In this document: positions 10,512 to 19,501 of the stretch, piece after piece | Numbering within the stretch: the stretch's first letter is position 1 | Layout of the letters: each line of letters begins with the position of its first letter | Assembly (NCBI GenBank): GCA_023150875.1 | Contig: JAKLKC010000027.1 | Coordinates: 18,348-82,347 of the forward strand | Length of the DNA stretch: 64,000 nucleotides | Source: Myxococcota bacterium | GTDB lineage: Bacteria > Myxococcota_A > UBA796 > UBA9615 > JAKLKC01 | Direction: 5' to 3' | Translations under genes and position numbers: made by a program | The notes under the pieces: generated by a model | What the model was told of the DNA's origin: nothing | What the model saw: the letters and a program-made list of their open reading frames with translations, nothing else | The model's database searches: none

Positions 10512-12842
10512 CTAGACGCTGTGGGCCGCGGCGGCGAAGGTCCGGCGCAGGAGGGCCCTCACCCGGAGCTCCAGCTCCTCGGGGTCGAAGGGCTTGGGCA
10601 GGTAGTCGTCGGCCCCGGCGCGGAAGCCGCTCTTGATGTGGGCCTGGTCCCCCCGGGCGGAGAGCATCAGCACGGGCAGGAATGCGGTCTTGACGTCCTG
10701 CTTCAGGGCCCGGCACACCTCGAAGCCGCTCATGCCGGGCATCATCACGTCCAGCACCACCAGGGACACCGGGTGGCGCTTCACCACCTCCAGGGCCTCG
10801 GGGCCGTCCCGGGCGGTCAGGACCCGGAACCCCGCGCTCTCGAGGGTGAACCGCACCAGCTCCAGGATCTCCTCGGCGTCGTCGACCACCAGCAGGGTCT
10901 CGGCGTCATCCGGCACCTGCCGGGGCTCTCCCAGGGGGGAGATGTCGGCCATGCTCAGCACCGGGAGCTCGGACGTGTCCAGCCGCGTCTCCACCGGCTC
11001 GGCCGGGGTAGCGGCCCCGGCGGGCGCCGGGGAGGGCTCCGGGCGGGGGAGGGCCCGGAACGCGCCGGTGGCCGAGGCCCGAGCCTCGACGCCGGTCCCG
11101 GCCGGCAGGGTCACCGGCGCCGGGGAGGGGGCCACCCGGGCCACCTCCTCGATGGAGGTGATGCCCTCCCGCACCTTGGTCAGGCCATCGTCCAGCAGGG
11201 TCCGCATTCCGGCGGACAGGGCGTGCTCCCGCATGCGCCTCTCGTCGGCCTTCTGGTGGACCAGGTCCCGCATCGCGTCGCCGAAGGGCAGGATCTCGTA
11301 GATCCCGGTACGCCCCTGGAAGCCGGTGTAGCGGCACTCGTGGCAGCCCGGGCCGACCCGGTGGGGCTGTCCCCCGAGGTCCATGGGCGCCAGGCCCAGG
11401 CGCCCCCAGTCCAGGTCCCCGGGGGCGGCGGGGAGGCGGCAGGCGCGGCAGAGGCGCCGCACCAGGCGCTGGGCGACGATCCCGGTGAGGGTCGCCCCCA
11501 GCAGGTAGGGGGGCACGTCGAGGTCCAGCAGGCGGGTGACCGAGGCCACGGTGTCGTTGGTGTGGAGGGTGGCGAAGACCAGGTGGCCGGTGAGAGCGGC
11601 CTGGCAGGCCGCCTGGGCGGTGTCCCGGTCGCGGATCTCGCCGATGATCAGCACGTTGGGGTCCTGGCGGAGCATCGCCCGGATGCACTGGGCGAAGGTC
11701 ATCCCCCGCTTCTCGTCCACGCCCACCTGGGTGATCCCGGAGATCGTGTACTCGATGGGGTCCTCGATGGTGACGATGCTGGTCTGCTCGGACCGCAGGC
11801 GGTTGATGGTGGCGTACAGGGTGGTGGACTTGCCGCTGCCGGTGGGTCCGGTGATGAGCACCAGCCCCTGGGGGCGCGAGACGAGACGGTAATACGTCTG
11901 ATACACGTAAGGCTGGAGGCCCAGGGCGCCGAGGTCCGCCTCCACGATGGTCGGGTCCAGCAGGCGGATCACCACCGTCTCGCCGAACTGCGAGGGCATC
12001 ACCGAGATCCGCAGGTCGATCTCGCGCCCGCCCACCAGCACCCGCACCCGGCCGTCCTGGGCGCGGCGCCGCTCGGCGATGTCCAGCCCCGCGACCACCT
12101 TGGTGCGGGAAACGAGGCCGGCGTCCACCCACCGGGGCAGCCTCACCACCTCCCGGAGCACGCCGTCCACGCGGTACCGGACCCGCACCGCGTGCTCGTG
12201 GGGCTCCACGTGGATGTCGCTGGCCCGCTGGAAGTGGGCGTCGGCCAGCAGGAAGTTCAGCAGGTCGGTGAAGGGCCGGGCGGCGCCCTCCCGGAGGGCC
12301 CCATCCACCGTCGCCGAGTCCACGTCCAGAGTCCGCAGCCCGGGGCCGGGTCGGTCTGCCACCCCCTGGGGCCTCACCTCGGAGAGGATGGCGGCGAGCT
12401 GTCGCTCCAGGTTGAAGTGTTTCTGTATCGCCTCCTCGATGCGGCTGGCGGGGGCGACGGCGACCTCCAGGGCCCGACCCAGGGCGAACTCCAGGTCCCT
12501 CCGCATGCCCAGGTCCAGGGGATCGGCGGCGGCGACCCGCACCACCTGATCGGCTACGGAGTAGAGGGGGAGGGCGCCGAGGCGCCGGGCCTGGTCGGCG
12601 TCGATGTGGGACAGGACCTCGGGGTCCACCGGGGCGGTCACCGGGTCCACCAGGGGGAACCCATACTGCCGCGAGAGGCCGAGGGCGATGGCGTCGTCCC
12701 TCACCGCCCGCTCCAGGACCAGCAGCTCCCCCAGGCGCCGCCGGGGCCTCTCGGACGCCTGCCGCTCCAGGGCCCGGGCGAGGGCGGAGTCGTCGATCAG
12801 GCCCTCTCCCTTCAGGATCTCGCCGAAGAGCTGTCCAGCCAT
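10512..12842 (-). CDS. PilB/GspE-type secretion ATPase fused to a C-terminal response-regulator receiver domain
   Basis: A 776-residue protein. Residues ~1-150 are an MshEN/T2SSE-N domain (c-di-GMP-binding in some relatives). Residues ~185-560 are the hexameric GspE/PilB ATPase that powers type IV pilus or type II secretion: Walker A GPTGSGKSTT (332-341), Walker B VLIIGEIRD, HTN box, and a zinc tetracysteine Cys466/469 and Cys501/504. After a Pro/Ala-rich linker, residues ~648-776 form a complete receiver domain (LLVVDD, phospho-Asp698 in VVLDVMMPG, Lys in YLPKPF). The fusion suggests phosphorylation-controlled pilus or secretion motor activity, which is inferred. ATG 12842 has GGAGAGG upstream. 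The histidine kinase gene ends 23 bases upstream in the same operon and is the obvious candidate phosphodonor. Confidence 0.9.
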   Translation of the reverse strand: MAGQLFGEILKGEGLIDDSALARALERQASERPRRRLGELLVLERAVRDDAIALGLSRQYGFPLVDPVTAPVDPEVLSHIDADQARRLGALPLYSVADQVVRVAAADPLDLGMRRDLEFALGRALEVAVAPASRIEEAIQKHFNLERQLAAILSEVRPQGVADRPGPGLRTLDVDSATVDGALREGAARPFTDLLNFLLADAHFQRASDIHVEPHEHAVRVRYRVDGVLREVVRLPRWVDAGLVSRTKVVAGLDIAERRRAQDGRVRVLVGGREIDLRISVMPSQFGETVVIRLLDPTIVEADLGALGLQPYVYQTYYRLVSRPQGLVLITGPTGSGKSTTLYATINRLRSEQTSIVTIEDPIEYTISGITQVGVDEKRGMTFAQCIRAMLRQDPNVLIIGEIRDRDTAQAACQAALTGHLVFATLHTNDTVASVTRLLDLDVPPYLLGATLTGIVAQRLVRRLCRACRLPAAPGDLDWGRLGLAPMDLGGQPHRVGPGCHECRYTGFQGRTGIYEILPFGDAMRDLVHQKADERRMREHALSAGMRTLLDDGLTKVREGITSIEEVARVAPSPAPVTLPAGTGVEARASATGAFRALPRPEPSPAPAGAATPAEPVETRLDTSELPVLSMADISPLGEPRQVPDDAETLLVVDDAEEILELVRFTLESAGFRVLTARDGPEALEVVKRHPVSLVVLDVMMPGMSGFEVCRALKQDVKTAFLPVLMLSARGDQAHIKSGFRAGADDYLPKPFDPEELELRVRALLRRTFAAAAHSV

Positions 12843-12865
12843 GCCGCCTCTCCTTCCCTCGCGCC

Positions 12866-14842
12866 TCAGGACCGGTGCGTTCCCGACGCGGTGCGGGACT
12901 CTCCGCCCCCGACGGGGACCTCGGCGCTTCGGGGCAGGGTCAGGGTGAACGTGCTCCCCCGGCCCACCTGGGAGCGTACCTCGATCCGGCCGCCGTGGGC
13001 GGAGGCGATCTCCTTGCAGATGTACAGCCCGAGCCCCACCCCGCCGGCGCCCCGGGTGTCGCCCCTCTCCACCTGGTAGAACTTGTCGAAGAGGCGGGGC
13101 AGGTCCCTCTCGGGGATCCCCCGGCCGGTGTCCTCGACCTCGACCACCACCGCCCCGCCCTCCCCGCGGCAACGCACCGAGATCCGCCCCCCGGGATCCG
13201 TGAACTTGCACGCGTTCTGCACGAGGTTCGCGAGCACCTGCTCGACCCGGGGCGGGTCGCAGCGGACGACGGTCCGCTCGGGGTCCGAGCCCTCGTAGGA
13301 GAGCTCCAGGCCCCTCTCGTGGGCCAAGGTGGCCTGGGCTTCGACCACCCTCCGCCCGATGGGGTCCACGGGGGCGAGACGGAATTCGTAGGTCATTCGA
13401 CCGGCGGCGATCCGCGAGATGTCCAGCAGGTCCTGTATCATTCCCCGGAGGGTCTGGGCCTGGCGGTACACCACGTCGAGGAAGCGTTTCTGCTGATCGG
13501 AGACGGGGCCGGCGCGACCCATGAGGACCAGGCGCGTGTAACCCTCGATCCCCGTGAGGGGAGTCTTGAGCTCGTGGGTGACCACCGACAGGAAGTCGTT
13601 CTTGAGTTGCTCCGCCTCCCTCTCCTGGGTGACGTCCCGGAGCACGGCCACGAAGCCCCGGGGCTCCCCGTGGGGGCCGACCAGGGCGCGGCGGACCACG
13701 CGGACGGCCCGCGGGGGGGAGTCCGCCCGGGGCCCAGGCGCCGAGCAGTCGGAGGAGTCCTCGCCTCCGGCCATGGGTCGGCTGAGGGTCTCGAGCCCCG
13801 CGGCGGCGACGGGCCTCCCCGGCTCCAGCCTCGCCTCCCCGACCAGGCCCAGGAGCGCGTTGGCGTGGCGGTTCAGGATCACCACGCGCCCCTGTCCGTC
13901 CACGAGGAGCGCGCCGTCCGCCATGGAGTCGAAGGCGGTGCCGAGACGAGTGTTCCGCTCCTCCAGGTCCAGGATCGTCCGCGCCAGGTGCTCGCGCATC
14001 TGCCTCATGGCCTCGGCGAGCACCCCGAACTCGGTGGCGGGGTCCAGCGAGGGGATCCGCACCTGCTCCTGGCCCCGGGTGATGGCCTCCGCCGCGGCGG
14101 TGAGCGCTTCCACGGGGGCGCTGATCAGCCCCCTCATGCGGAGGGAGGCATACACCGCCAGCAGTCCCAGCAGGAAGGGCGGGGCGACCACGAAGGGGAG
14201 CCACGTGCCCAGGAGGCCCCGGGTCGCCTCCAGCTCGGACTCGGTGAGGGAGCCCAGGCCGTACCGGAAGCTCCGGTAGGCGCGGTCCATGTCCCGGAAC
14301 CTCGCGTCGGCCTCCTCCGGGGTCGGCTCGGCGGGCCGGGCTTCCCCGGCGACCGCCCCCTCGCGGGGGGAGGGGCGCGCCGCTCCCCCACTCCCGGCGT
14401 CCTCGTCCCCGGGTCCGCCGGTGGGCTCGGGGAGGCGCTCGGGGGCGGGGAGGAATCGCGGCGGGACGGCCCTGCCCGAGTCCCACCACCGCCGGGCCTC
14501 GTTCTCGAACAGGCGGAGCTCCATGGCCAGGGAGGACGAGCCGGAGGCGAGGCCGCCCTCGAGTTCCCGGTGAAGGGCCTCGAAGTCCGCCGCGGGGAAG
14601 GGATCGGCCTCCTCCCCCTCGGTTCGGGCCGCCCCCAGGACCAGGAGCCGCGTGTACACGGCGTCGGTGGCCCGCCCCAGGTCCCAGGCGGCGTGGTGCG
14701 TGGATCGAGCCCCGTCCACCTTCTCGCCGGCGAGGCGCTCGGCCAGCACGAAAGCCGCCACGCAGGAGACGAGGCTCAGGCCGCAGGCCAGGAACGCCAG
14801 GCTGACCTGGTAGCGGACGCCCCGGGCGCGGCGCGCCCTCAC
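12866..14842 (-). CDS. Membrane sensor histidine kinase (HAMP-PAS-HisKA-HATPase)
   Basis: About 658 residues if it starts at GTG 14842 (an ATG at 14938 would add 32 low-complexity residues). Transmembrane helix 1 (SLAFLACGLSLVSCVAAFVLA) and helix 2 (LPFVVAPPFLLGLLAVYASL) flank a ~200-residue periplasmic sensor region with no recognised fold. Then come HAMP, a PAS domain (FDSMADGALLVDGQGRVVILN), and a HisKA H-box with the phospho-His in VVTHELKTPLTGIEG. The HATPase has N box NLVQNACKF, G1 DTGRGIP and G2 GVGLGLYI. It is transcribed just ahead of the PilB-receiver fusion, whose receiver domain is its probable target. Its 5' end is divergent from treY, so the ~170 bases between them should hold both promoters. 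Confidence 0.9.
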   Translation of the reverse strand: MRARRARGVRYQVSLAFLACGLSLVSCVAAFVLAERLAGEKVDGARSTHHAAWDLGRATDAVYTRLLVLGAARTEGEEADPFPAADFEALHRELEGGLASGSSSLAMELRLFENEARRWWDSGRAVPPRFLPAPERLPEPTGGPGDEDAGSGGAARPSPREGAVAGEARPAEPTPEEADARFRDMDRAYRSFRYGLGSLTESELEATRGLLGTWLPFVVAPPFLLGLLAVYASLRMRGLISAPVEALTAAAEAITRGQEQVRIPSLDPATEFGVLAEAMRQMREHLARTILDLEERNTRLGTAFDSMADGALLVDGQGRVVILNRHANALLGLVGEARLEPGRPVAAAGLETLSRPMAGGEDSSDCSAPGPRADSPPRAVRVVRRALVGPHGEPRGFVAVLRDVTQEREAEQLKNDFLSVVTHELKTPLTGIEGYTRLVLMGRAGPVSDQQKRFLDVVYRQAQTLRGMIQDLLDISRIAAGRMTYEFRLAPVDPIGRRVVEAQATLAHERGLELSYEGSDPERTVVRCDPPRVEQVLANLVQNACKFTDPGGRISVRCRGEGGAVVVEVEDTGRGIPERDLPRLFDKFYQVERGDTRGAGGVGLGLYICKEIASAHGGRIEVRSQVGRGSTFTLTLPRSAEVPVGGGESRTASGTHRS

Positions 14843-15015
14843 GAGGACCTCGGCGACATCGCCGCAGCATGGCCGGAGGGGCGGAGGAGGGTCAAGGGGA
14901 ACGGGAGGACGGCGCGTACCCGCGCCCCGTGGAGTCACCGTCCTGGGGCCTCGCGTTAGGTTTCCCGGGCGGCGCCCCCGCGCCCGGCCTCCCGCCGGGA
15001 CAGCCCACGAGGCCC

Positions 15016-17646
15016 ATGCGCGATCCCCTCTCGACCTACCGGGTCCAGTTCCACGAAGGGTTCGACTTCGACGCCGCGGCGGACCTCGCCGAGTACCTCC
15101 GGCGCCTCGGCGTCACCCACCTGTACGCCTCGCCCTACCTCCAGGCCGCCCCGGGGAGCACCCACGGCTACGACGTCGTCGACCCCAGCCGGGTGGACGC
15201 CAGCCTGGGCGGCGAGGAGGGCCACCTCCGCATGTGCCTCGCCCTCGGGCGGAGCGACCTCGGGCAGGTCCTCGACGTCGTGCCCAACCACATGGCGATC
15301 CCGGGTCCCCAGAACCGCTGGTGGTGGGACGTGCTGGAGAACGGCCCGTCCAGCGTATACGCCTCGTACTTCGACGTGGACTGGGACCCGCCCCAGGCCA
15401 AGCTCCGGAACACGGTGCTGATGCCCATCCTCGGCGACCACTACGGCCGCGTCCTGGAGGCGGGGCAGATCCGACTCCGCCGGGACGGCGGGGGCTTCGT
15501 CGTGCGGTACTTCGATCACGTCCTCCCCGTGGCGCCCCGCTCCCTGGAGGGGCTGCTGGACGCCGCCGCCCGGCGCTGCGGCTCCGACGAGCTGGAGAGC
15601 GTCGCCGTCGCCCTGGGTCGCCTGCCCCCCTCCACCGCCACCGACCAGGAGAGCGTACGCGAGCGGCACCGTGACAAGGAAGTCCTCCGCTCCCGGGTGG
15701 CGCGCCTCTGCGAGGAGGAGCCCGACGTCGCCGCCGCCATCGACGCCGAGGTCGACGCCATCAACGGAGACGTGGACGCCATGGACGAGCTGCTGGACCG
15801 GCAGAACTTCCGCCTCGCATACTGGCGCACCGCCGGAAGGGAGCTGGACTGGCGGCGCTTCTTCGACATCTCCACCCTCGTCGCCCTCAGGGTCGAGGAC
15901 CCCCAGGTCTTCGCCGACACCCACGCGCTGGTGCTGGCCTGGCTGGCGTCGGGGGTCCTGGACGGCCTCCGCATCGACCATGTCGACGGGCTCCGGGACC
16001 CGGGGGGCTACCTGGCCCGGCTGACGGCCGAGGCGGCCGGGGCGTGGATCGGCGTGGAGAAGGTCCTGGAGCCGGGGGAGCGGCTCCCGGGGGGCTGGCC
16101 CGTGGCGGGGACCACCGGGTACGACTTCCTGAACGACGTGCTCGGGCTCTCGGTGGACCCGGCGGGGGAGGCGCCCCTGACGGAGCTGTACGCCGAGGTC
16201 ACCGGCGCGGAGACGGCGTGGGAGGACGTGGCGAGGGAGCGGAAGCACGAGGTCATGCGGGAGTCCCTGGCCGCGGACGTGGGCCGCCTCACCCACCTGC
16301 TGGTGGACGTGTGCGAGGGACAACGCAGATACAGGGACTACACGAGACACGAGCTTCACGAGACGCTCCGGGAGCTGATCGCGTGCTTCCCCGTGTATCG
16401 CACCTACGTCGAGCCGTCCCGGGGGGAGGTGAGCGAGCAGGACGCGGCGTGGGTCGGGGAGGCGGTGGACGCCGCCCGAACGCGGAGGCCCGACCTGGAC
16501 CCGGACCTGCTCGCCTTCCTCCGGGACCTGCTGCTGCTCCGTCGGACCGGAGCGCTGGAGGCGGAGTGGGTCGGCCGCTTCCAGCAGGTCACGGGCCCGG
16601 TCATGGCCAAGGGTGTCGAAGACACCGCCTTCTACGTGTATCACCGACTCGACGCGCTGAACGAGGTCGGGGGGAGCCCGGGGAGGTTCGGGATCTCCCC
16701 CGCCGAGTTCCACGAGGCCCGCCGCGAGGCGGCCCGGCGGTGGCCCCGGGGGATGACGGCCCTCTCCACCCACGACACCAAGCGGGGGGAGGACACCCGG
16801 GCGCGCATGGTCCTGCTGTCGGAGATCCCCGAGGGATGGGCCGAGGTGGCCCGGGCGTTCCTGGCGGCGACGGAGGGGGAGGTGGACCGCAACACCCGCT
16901 ACCTGCTCCTCCAGACCTGGATCGGCGCCTGGCCCCTGCCCCGGGAGAGACTGCTGGCCTACATGGAGAAGGCGGTCCGCGAAGCCAAGACCCACACGTC
17001 GTGGGTGGACCCGGTCCCCGCGTACGAGGGGGCGGTGGCGGCGCTGGTGGAGAGGCTGTACCGGGACGAGGCCCTGATGGCGGCGCCCGCGGCCCTGGCC
17101 GCGTCCCTGGTGGGGCCGGGGCGCCTGAACTCCCTGGCCTGGAAGCTGATCCAGATCGCCGGCCCCGGGGTGCCGGACGTGTATCGCGGGACGGAGCTGT
17201 GGGACCTGTCCCTGGTGGACCCGGACAACCGCCGCCCGGTGGACTGGGAGGTCCGGCGTCGCCTGCTGGCGGAGCTGCCGGGCCTGGCGCCGGAGCAGGT
17301 CATGGCCCGTTCCGACGAGGGCCTGCCGAAGCTGCTGGTGGTCTGCCGCGCCCTGGAGCTGCGACGCCGCCGGCCCGAGGCGTTCGGGCCCGGAGCCGGC
17401 TACGCGGAGGTGGAGGCCCGGGGCTCCCGGGCGGCCCACGCCGTCGCGTTCCGGAGGGGGGACGCGGTGGTGGCGGTGGCCCCCCGCCTGCCCCTGCGCC
17501 TCGGCGGCGACTGGGGAGACACCCGGGTGACGCTCCCGCCGGGTCGGTGGCGGAACGTGCTGACGGGGGACGATCGGCCGGGGGGCGAGGCCCCGCTGGC
17601 GGAGCTGCTGTGGCGGTTCCCGGTGGCGCTGCTGGAGTGCGTATGA
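15016..17646 (+). CDS. treY: Malto-oligosyltrehalose synthase
   Basis: An 876-residue GH13 enzyme that isomerises the reducing-end alpha-1,4 bond of maltodextrins to the alpha-1,1 trehalose linkage. The N-terminus STYRVQF is the TreY hallmark, followed by YASPYLQAAPGSTHGYDVVD. GH13 regions are visible: DVVPNHMA (I), GLRIDHVDGL with the nucleophile Asp (II), VEKVLEPGE with the acid/base Glu (III), and STHDTKRGEDTRAR (IV). ATG 15016 is chosen because homology starts at once; the open frame extends 147 bases further upstream without family sequence. TreZ, which releases trehalose, is not adjacent, so the pathway partner must lie elsewhere. Trehalose is a stress solute. Confidence 0.94.
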   Translation: MRDPLSTYRVQFHEGFDFDAAADLAEYLRRLGVTHLYASPYLQAAPGSTHGYDVVDPSRVDASLGGEEGHLRMCLALGRSDLGQVLDVVPNHMAIPGPQNRWWWDVLENGPSSVYASYFDVDWDPPQAKLRNTVLMPILGDHYGRVLEAGQIRLRRDGGGFVVRYFDHVLPVAPRSLEGLLDAAARRCGSDELESVAVALGRLPPSTATDQESVRERHRDKEVLRSRVARLCEEEPDVAAAIDAEVDAINGDVDAMDELLDRQNFRLAYWRTAGRELDWRRFFDISTLVALRVEDPQVFADTHALVLAWLASGVLDGLRIDHVDGLRDPGGYLARLTAEAAGAWIGVEKVLEPGERLPGGWPVAGTTGYDFLNDVLGLSVDPAGEAPLTELYAEVTGAETAWEDVARERKHEVMRESLAADVGRLTHLLVDVCEGQRRYRDYTRHELHETLRELIACFPVYRTYVEPSRGEVSEQDAAWVGEAVDAARTRRPDLDPDLLAFLRDLLLLRRTGALEAEWVGRFQQVTGPVMAKGVEDTAFYVYHRLDALNEVGGSPGRFGISPAEFHEARREAARRWPRGMTALSTHDTKRGEDTRARMVLLSEIPEGWAEVARAFLAATEGEVDRNTRYLLLQTWIGAWPLPRERLLAYMEKAVREAKTHTSWVDPVPAYEGAVAALVERLYRDEALMAAPAALAASLVGPGRLNSLAWKLIQIAGPGVPDVYRGTELWDLSLVDPDNRRPVDWEVRRRLLAELPGLAPEQVMARSDEGLPKLLVVCRALELRRRRPEAFGPGAGYAEVEARGSRAAHAVAFRRGDAVVAVAPRLPLRLGGDWGDTRVTLPPGRWRNVLTGDDRPGGEAPLAELLWRFPVALLECV

Positions 17647-17725
17647 GCGCGAGGTTCCCCCGCCTGCTCGTCCGCCCGAGACGGCCCCGGCGCAGGCTGA
17701 GGCCGGCCCCGGCCCCCGCCGGACC

Positions 17726-18442
17726 TCATCCTCCGCCGGGCGAGGGCGGGAGGCGCGCCGCCTCGCGGCTCGTCTCCAGGCCGGCGAAGCCCTCGGCGCG
17801 GAGCTGGTGCTGGAAGTCGAAGGGGCCCTCCCGGCGCGCCAGCATCGCCGCCATGGAGGCGCCCGGGGGCAGGGGCGCGCAGCGGGACCCGAAGAGCACG
17901 TCCCAGAATCCGGTGACGATCCCGTAGCCCCGGGAGTCGTCGGCGAAGTGGTGGGAGAGGTGCCGATCCCGTTGGGCGCGGCCGATAAACGTCCAGGGCT
18001 CCCGCTGGTGGGTGGACCAGTGGACGAAGTCCGAGAGCAGGTAGGAGATCGTCACCCCCGACCACAAGGCCAGGTGGTAGGGGGCGGGGGCCAAGGCGGC
18101 GCACGCGGCGAAGATCGCCAGGCTGATGGGGGCCACCACCCAGACCGGGAACACGGCGATGTGGTCGTCCGCGGGGAAGCGGTGGTGCAGGCCGTGGACG
18201 CGGTAGTTCAGGTGCCGCAGCGCCGCCGGCCCCCCGGGGCTGCCGACGTGCAGGAACCAGCGGTGGAGGGCGTACTCGGCGAAGGTCCAGGCCAGGGCTC
18301 CCGCCATGAACCACACCAGCGAGGCGCCCACCGCCCCGCGGCGCGCCGCGAGCCCCAAGGCCAGGACCGCCAGGGGTCCCCAGGTGACGAAGGGGAGCGC
18401 GGGATGAGACCGCGCCAACCGGAACCAGAGCCGCTCGATCAT
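17726..18442 (-). CDS. Sterol desaturase / fatty acid hydroxylase family membrane protein
   Basis: A 238-residue integral membrane di-iron oxygenase. Histidine clusters typical of the family are present: ALHRWFLH, HGLHHRFP, HWSTHQ and RHLSHHF. Four or so hydrophobic segments surround them. Spacing resembles fatty acid 2-hydroxylase (Scs7/FA2H-like), which hydroxylates acyl chains of sphingolipids or related lipids; sterol desaturation is the alternative. The substrate cannot be told from sequence. The Pro/Gly-rich C-terminus runs to within 80 bases of treY's end. The DUF4336-like gene lies upstream on the same strand, separated by 229 bases. Confidence 0.85.
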   Translation of the reverse strand: MIERLWFRLARSHPALPFVTWGPLAVLALGLAARRGAVGASLVWFMAGALAWTFAEYALHRWFLHVGSPGGPAALRHLNYRVHGLHHRFPADDHIAVFPVWVVAPISLAIFAACAALAPAPYHLALWSGVTISYLLSDFVHWSTHQREPWTFIGRAQRDRHLSHHFADDSRGYGIVTGFWDVLFGSRCAPLPPGASMAAMLARREGPFDFQHQLRAEGFAGLETSREAARLPPSPGGG

Positions 18443-18512
18443 GGCCCGATCCTAATCCCAGCGCCCCCCTCCGGACCAGCCGGCCCGGTGCCTGCGGCCC
18501 CCGCCTTGCACT

Positions 18513-18530
18513 GCCTCCCCCGTGGGAGGC
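18513..18530. terminator. Hairpin between the DUF4336-like and fatty acid hydroxylase genes
   Basis: GCCTCCC (18513-18519), loop CCGT, GGGAGGC (18524-18530): a perfect 7-base stem. There is no T-run, so it would be a weak intrinsic terminator or attenuator at best. The rest of the 229-base gap shows nothing clear. Confidence 0.3.
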
Positions 18531-18671
18531 CACGACCGATGAGGCTCAGGCTGGGGACGTGCAACGTCGCGGGGGTCGGGCTCACCACGTCGCCCTGGTC
18601 GCCGAGGCGAGGTGGGATCTCGCGGAAGGGGAGGGGGGAGGAGGCTGAGGCCGGGCGAGGACGGGGCACCG

Positions 18672-19379
18672 TCACACGGTGGCGGCGGCCCCCCTCAGCC
18701 TGGACCCCACGTCCTCCGTCACCGGGTCCCCGTGGGCCATCAGGACGGCCCGGAGATCGCGGTCGGCCATCTCCTGCAGCCACCCCCGGAAGGCGGGCGC
18801 CTTCACCGACATCGCCACCCGGGCGATCCGGGTCAGGCCGAAGAAGCCCGTGCTCCGGGTGACGTGGCGCAGGAGGAAGCCCTGGAAGCCCGGCAGGTGC
18901 TCGGTGACGTTGAAGAGCATGTCGCACACCACCAGCGCCTTCCCGCCGTCGCCCGAGTCCAGCAGCCACGCCAGTTCCACCGGCTTCACCCCGGGGACGC
19001 GCAGGGCCTCGATCCCCGGATCCGGCGGGCGCGACTCCGCCTCGGCGTCCACCCGGACGGCCTGCTCCACCCGCCCCCGGGCGGCGGCGGGGCAGACCAC
19101 CTCCATCGCAGGGTAGCGCTCCTTCCAGAGGCGGGCGTCCAGGCGGTGGAACCCGTTGGGCACCACCAGGACCCGGGGGGGCCCCAGGGCCTCCAGCGCC
19201 GCCATGCCGGGCTCGTCCAGGCAGATGGCGCTGTGGATCCACAGGCCCCCGTCCGCCATTCGGTAGACCGCCATGTTCCGGGGAAGCGGCATGCCCTTCA
19301 TGCTGCCCGTCACCTGCCAGAGGCGGGGGGCCACCGGCACCAGGGCGCCGTGGGGGTGGACGTGGGACTGCCAGGACAT
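18672..19379 (-). CDS. DUF4336-like / metallo-beta-lactamase-fold-related protein
   Basis: A 235-residue soluble protein. The N-terminal order (LWQVTGSMKGMPLPRNMAVYRMADGGLWIHSAI, then LGPPRVLVVPNGFHRLDARLWKERYP, later LLDSGDGGKALVVCDMLFNV and LMAHGDPVTED) follows the DUF4336 pattern, a degenerate metallo-beta-lactamase fold lacking the full HxHxDH motif. No enzymatic role is established. ATG 19379 is chosen because GGAGA precedes it, and an upstream start would add unrelated sequence. It is divergent from the YfhO-like gene across 122 bases. Confidence 0.6.
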   Translation of the reverse strand: MSWQSHVHPHGALVPVAPRLWQVTGSMKGMPLPRNMAVYRMADGGLWIHSAICLDEPGMAALEALGPPRVLVVPNGFHRLDARLWKERYPAMEVVCPAAARGRVEQAVRVDAEAESRPPDPGIEALRVPGVKPVELAWLLDSGDGGKALVVCDMLFNVTEHLPGFQGFLLRHVTRSTGFFGLTRIARVAMSVKAPAFRGWLQEMADRDLRAVLMAHGDPVTEDVGSRLRGAAATV

Positions 19380-19501
19380 GAGAGGGTCTCCGAGGGGAGC
19401 CCAGCCTAGCACGACCCCGGGGGCGGTGCTGGTGTACCATCGGCGCCGACGGGCGGCAGGCGCTCCTCCGCGGCGGAGGCCCTCACCGGCCCGCCGGACC
19501 G

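Noticed and set aside
12843-14870. Upstream extension of the PilB-receiver frame to 14870
   Set aside because: The extension overlaps the whole histidine kinase gene in another frame and encodes only Arg/Pro/Gly-rich sequence; ATG 12842 has an RBS and begins the MshEN domain.
18513-18530. Strong intrinsic terminator
   Set aside because: The stem is perfect but lacks a T-run on either strand, so it is listed only as a weak candidate.
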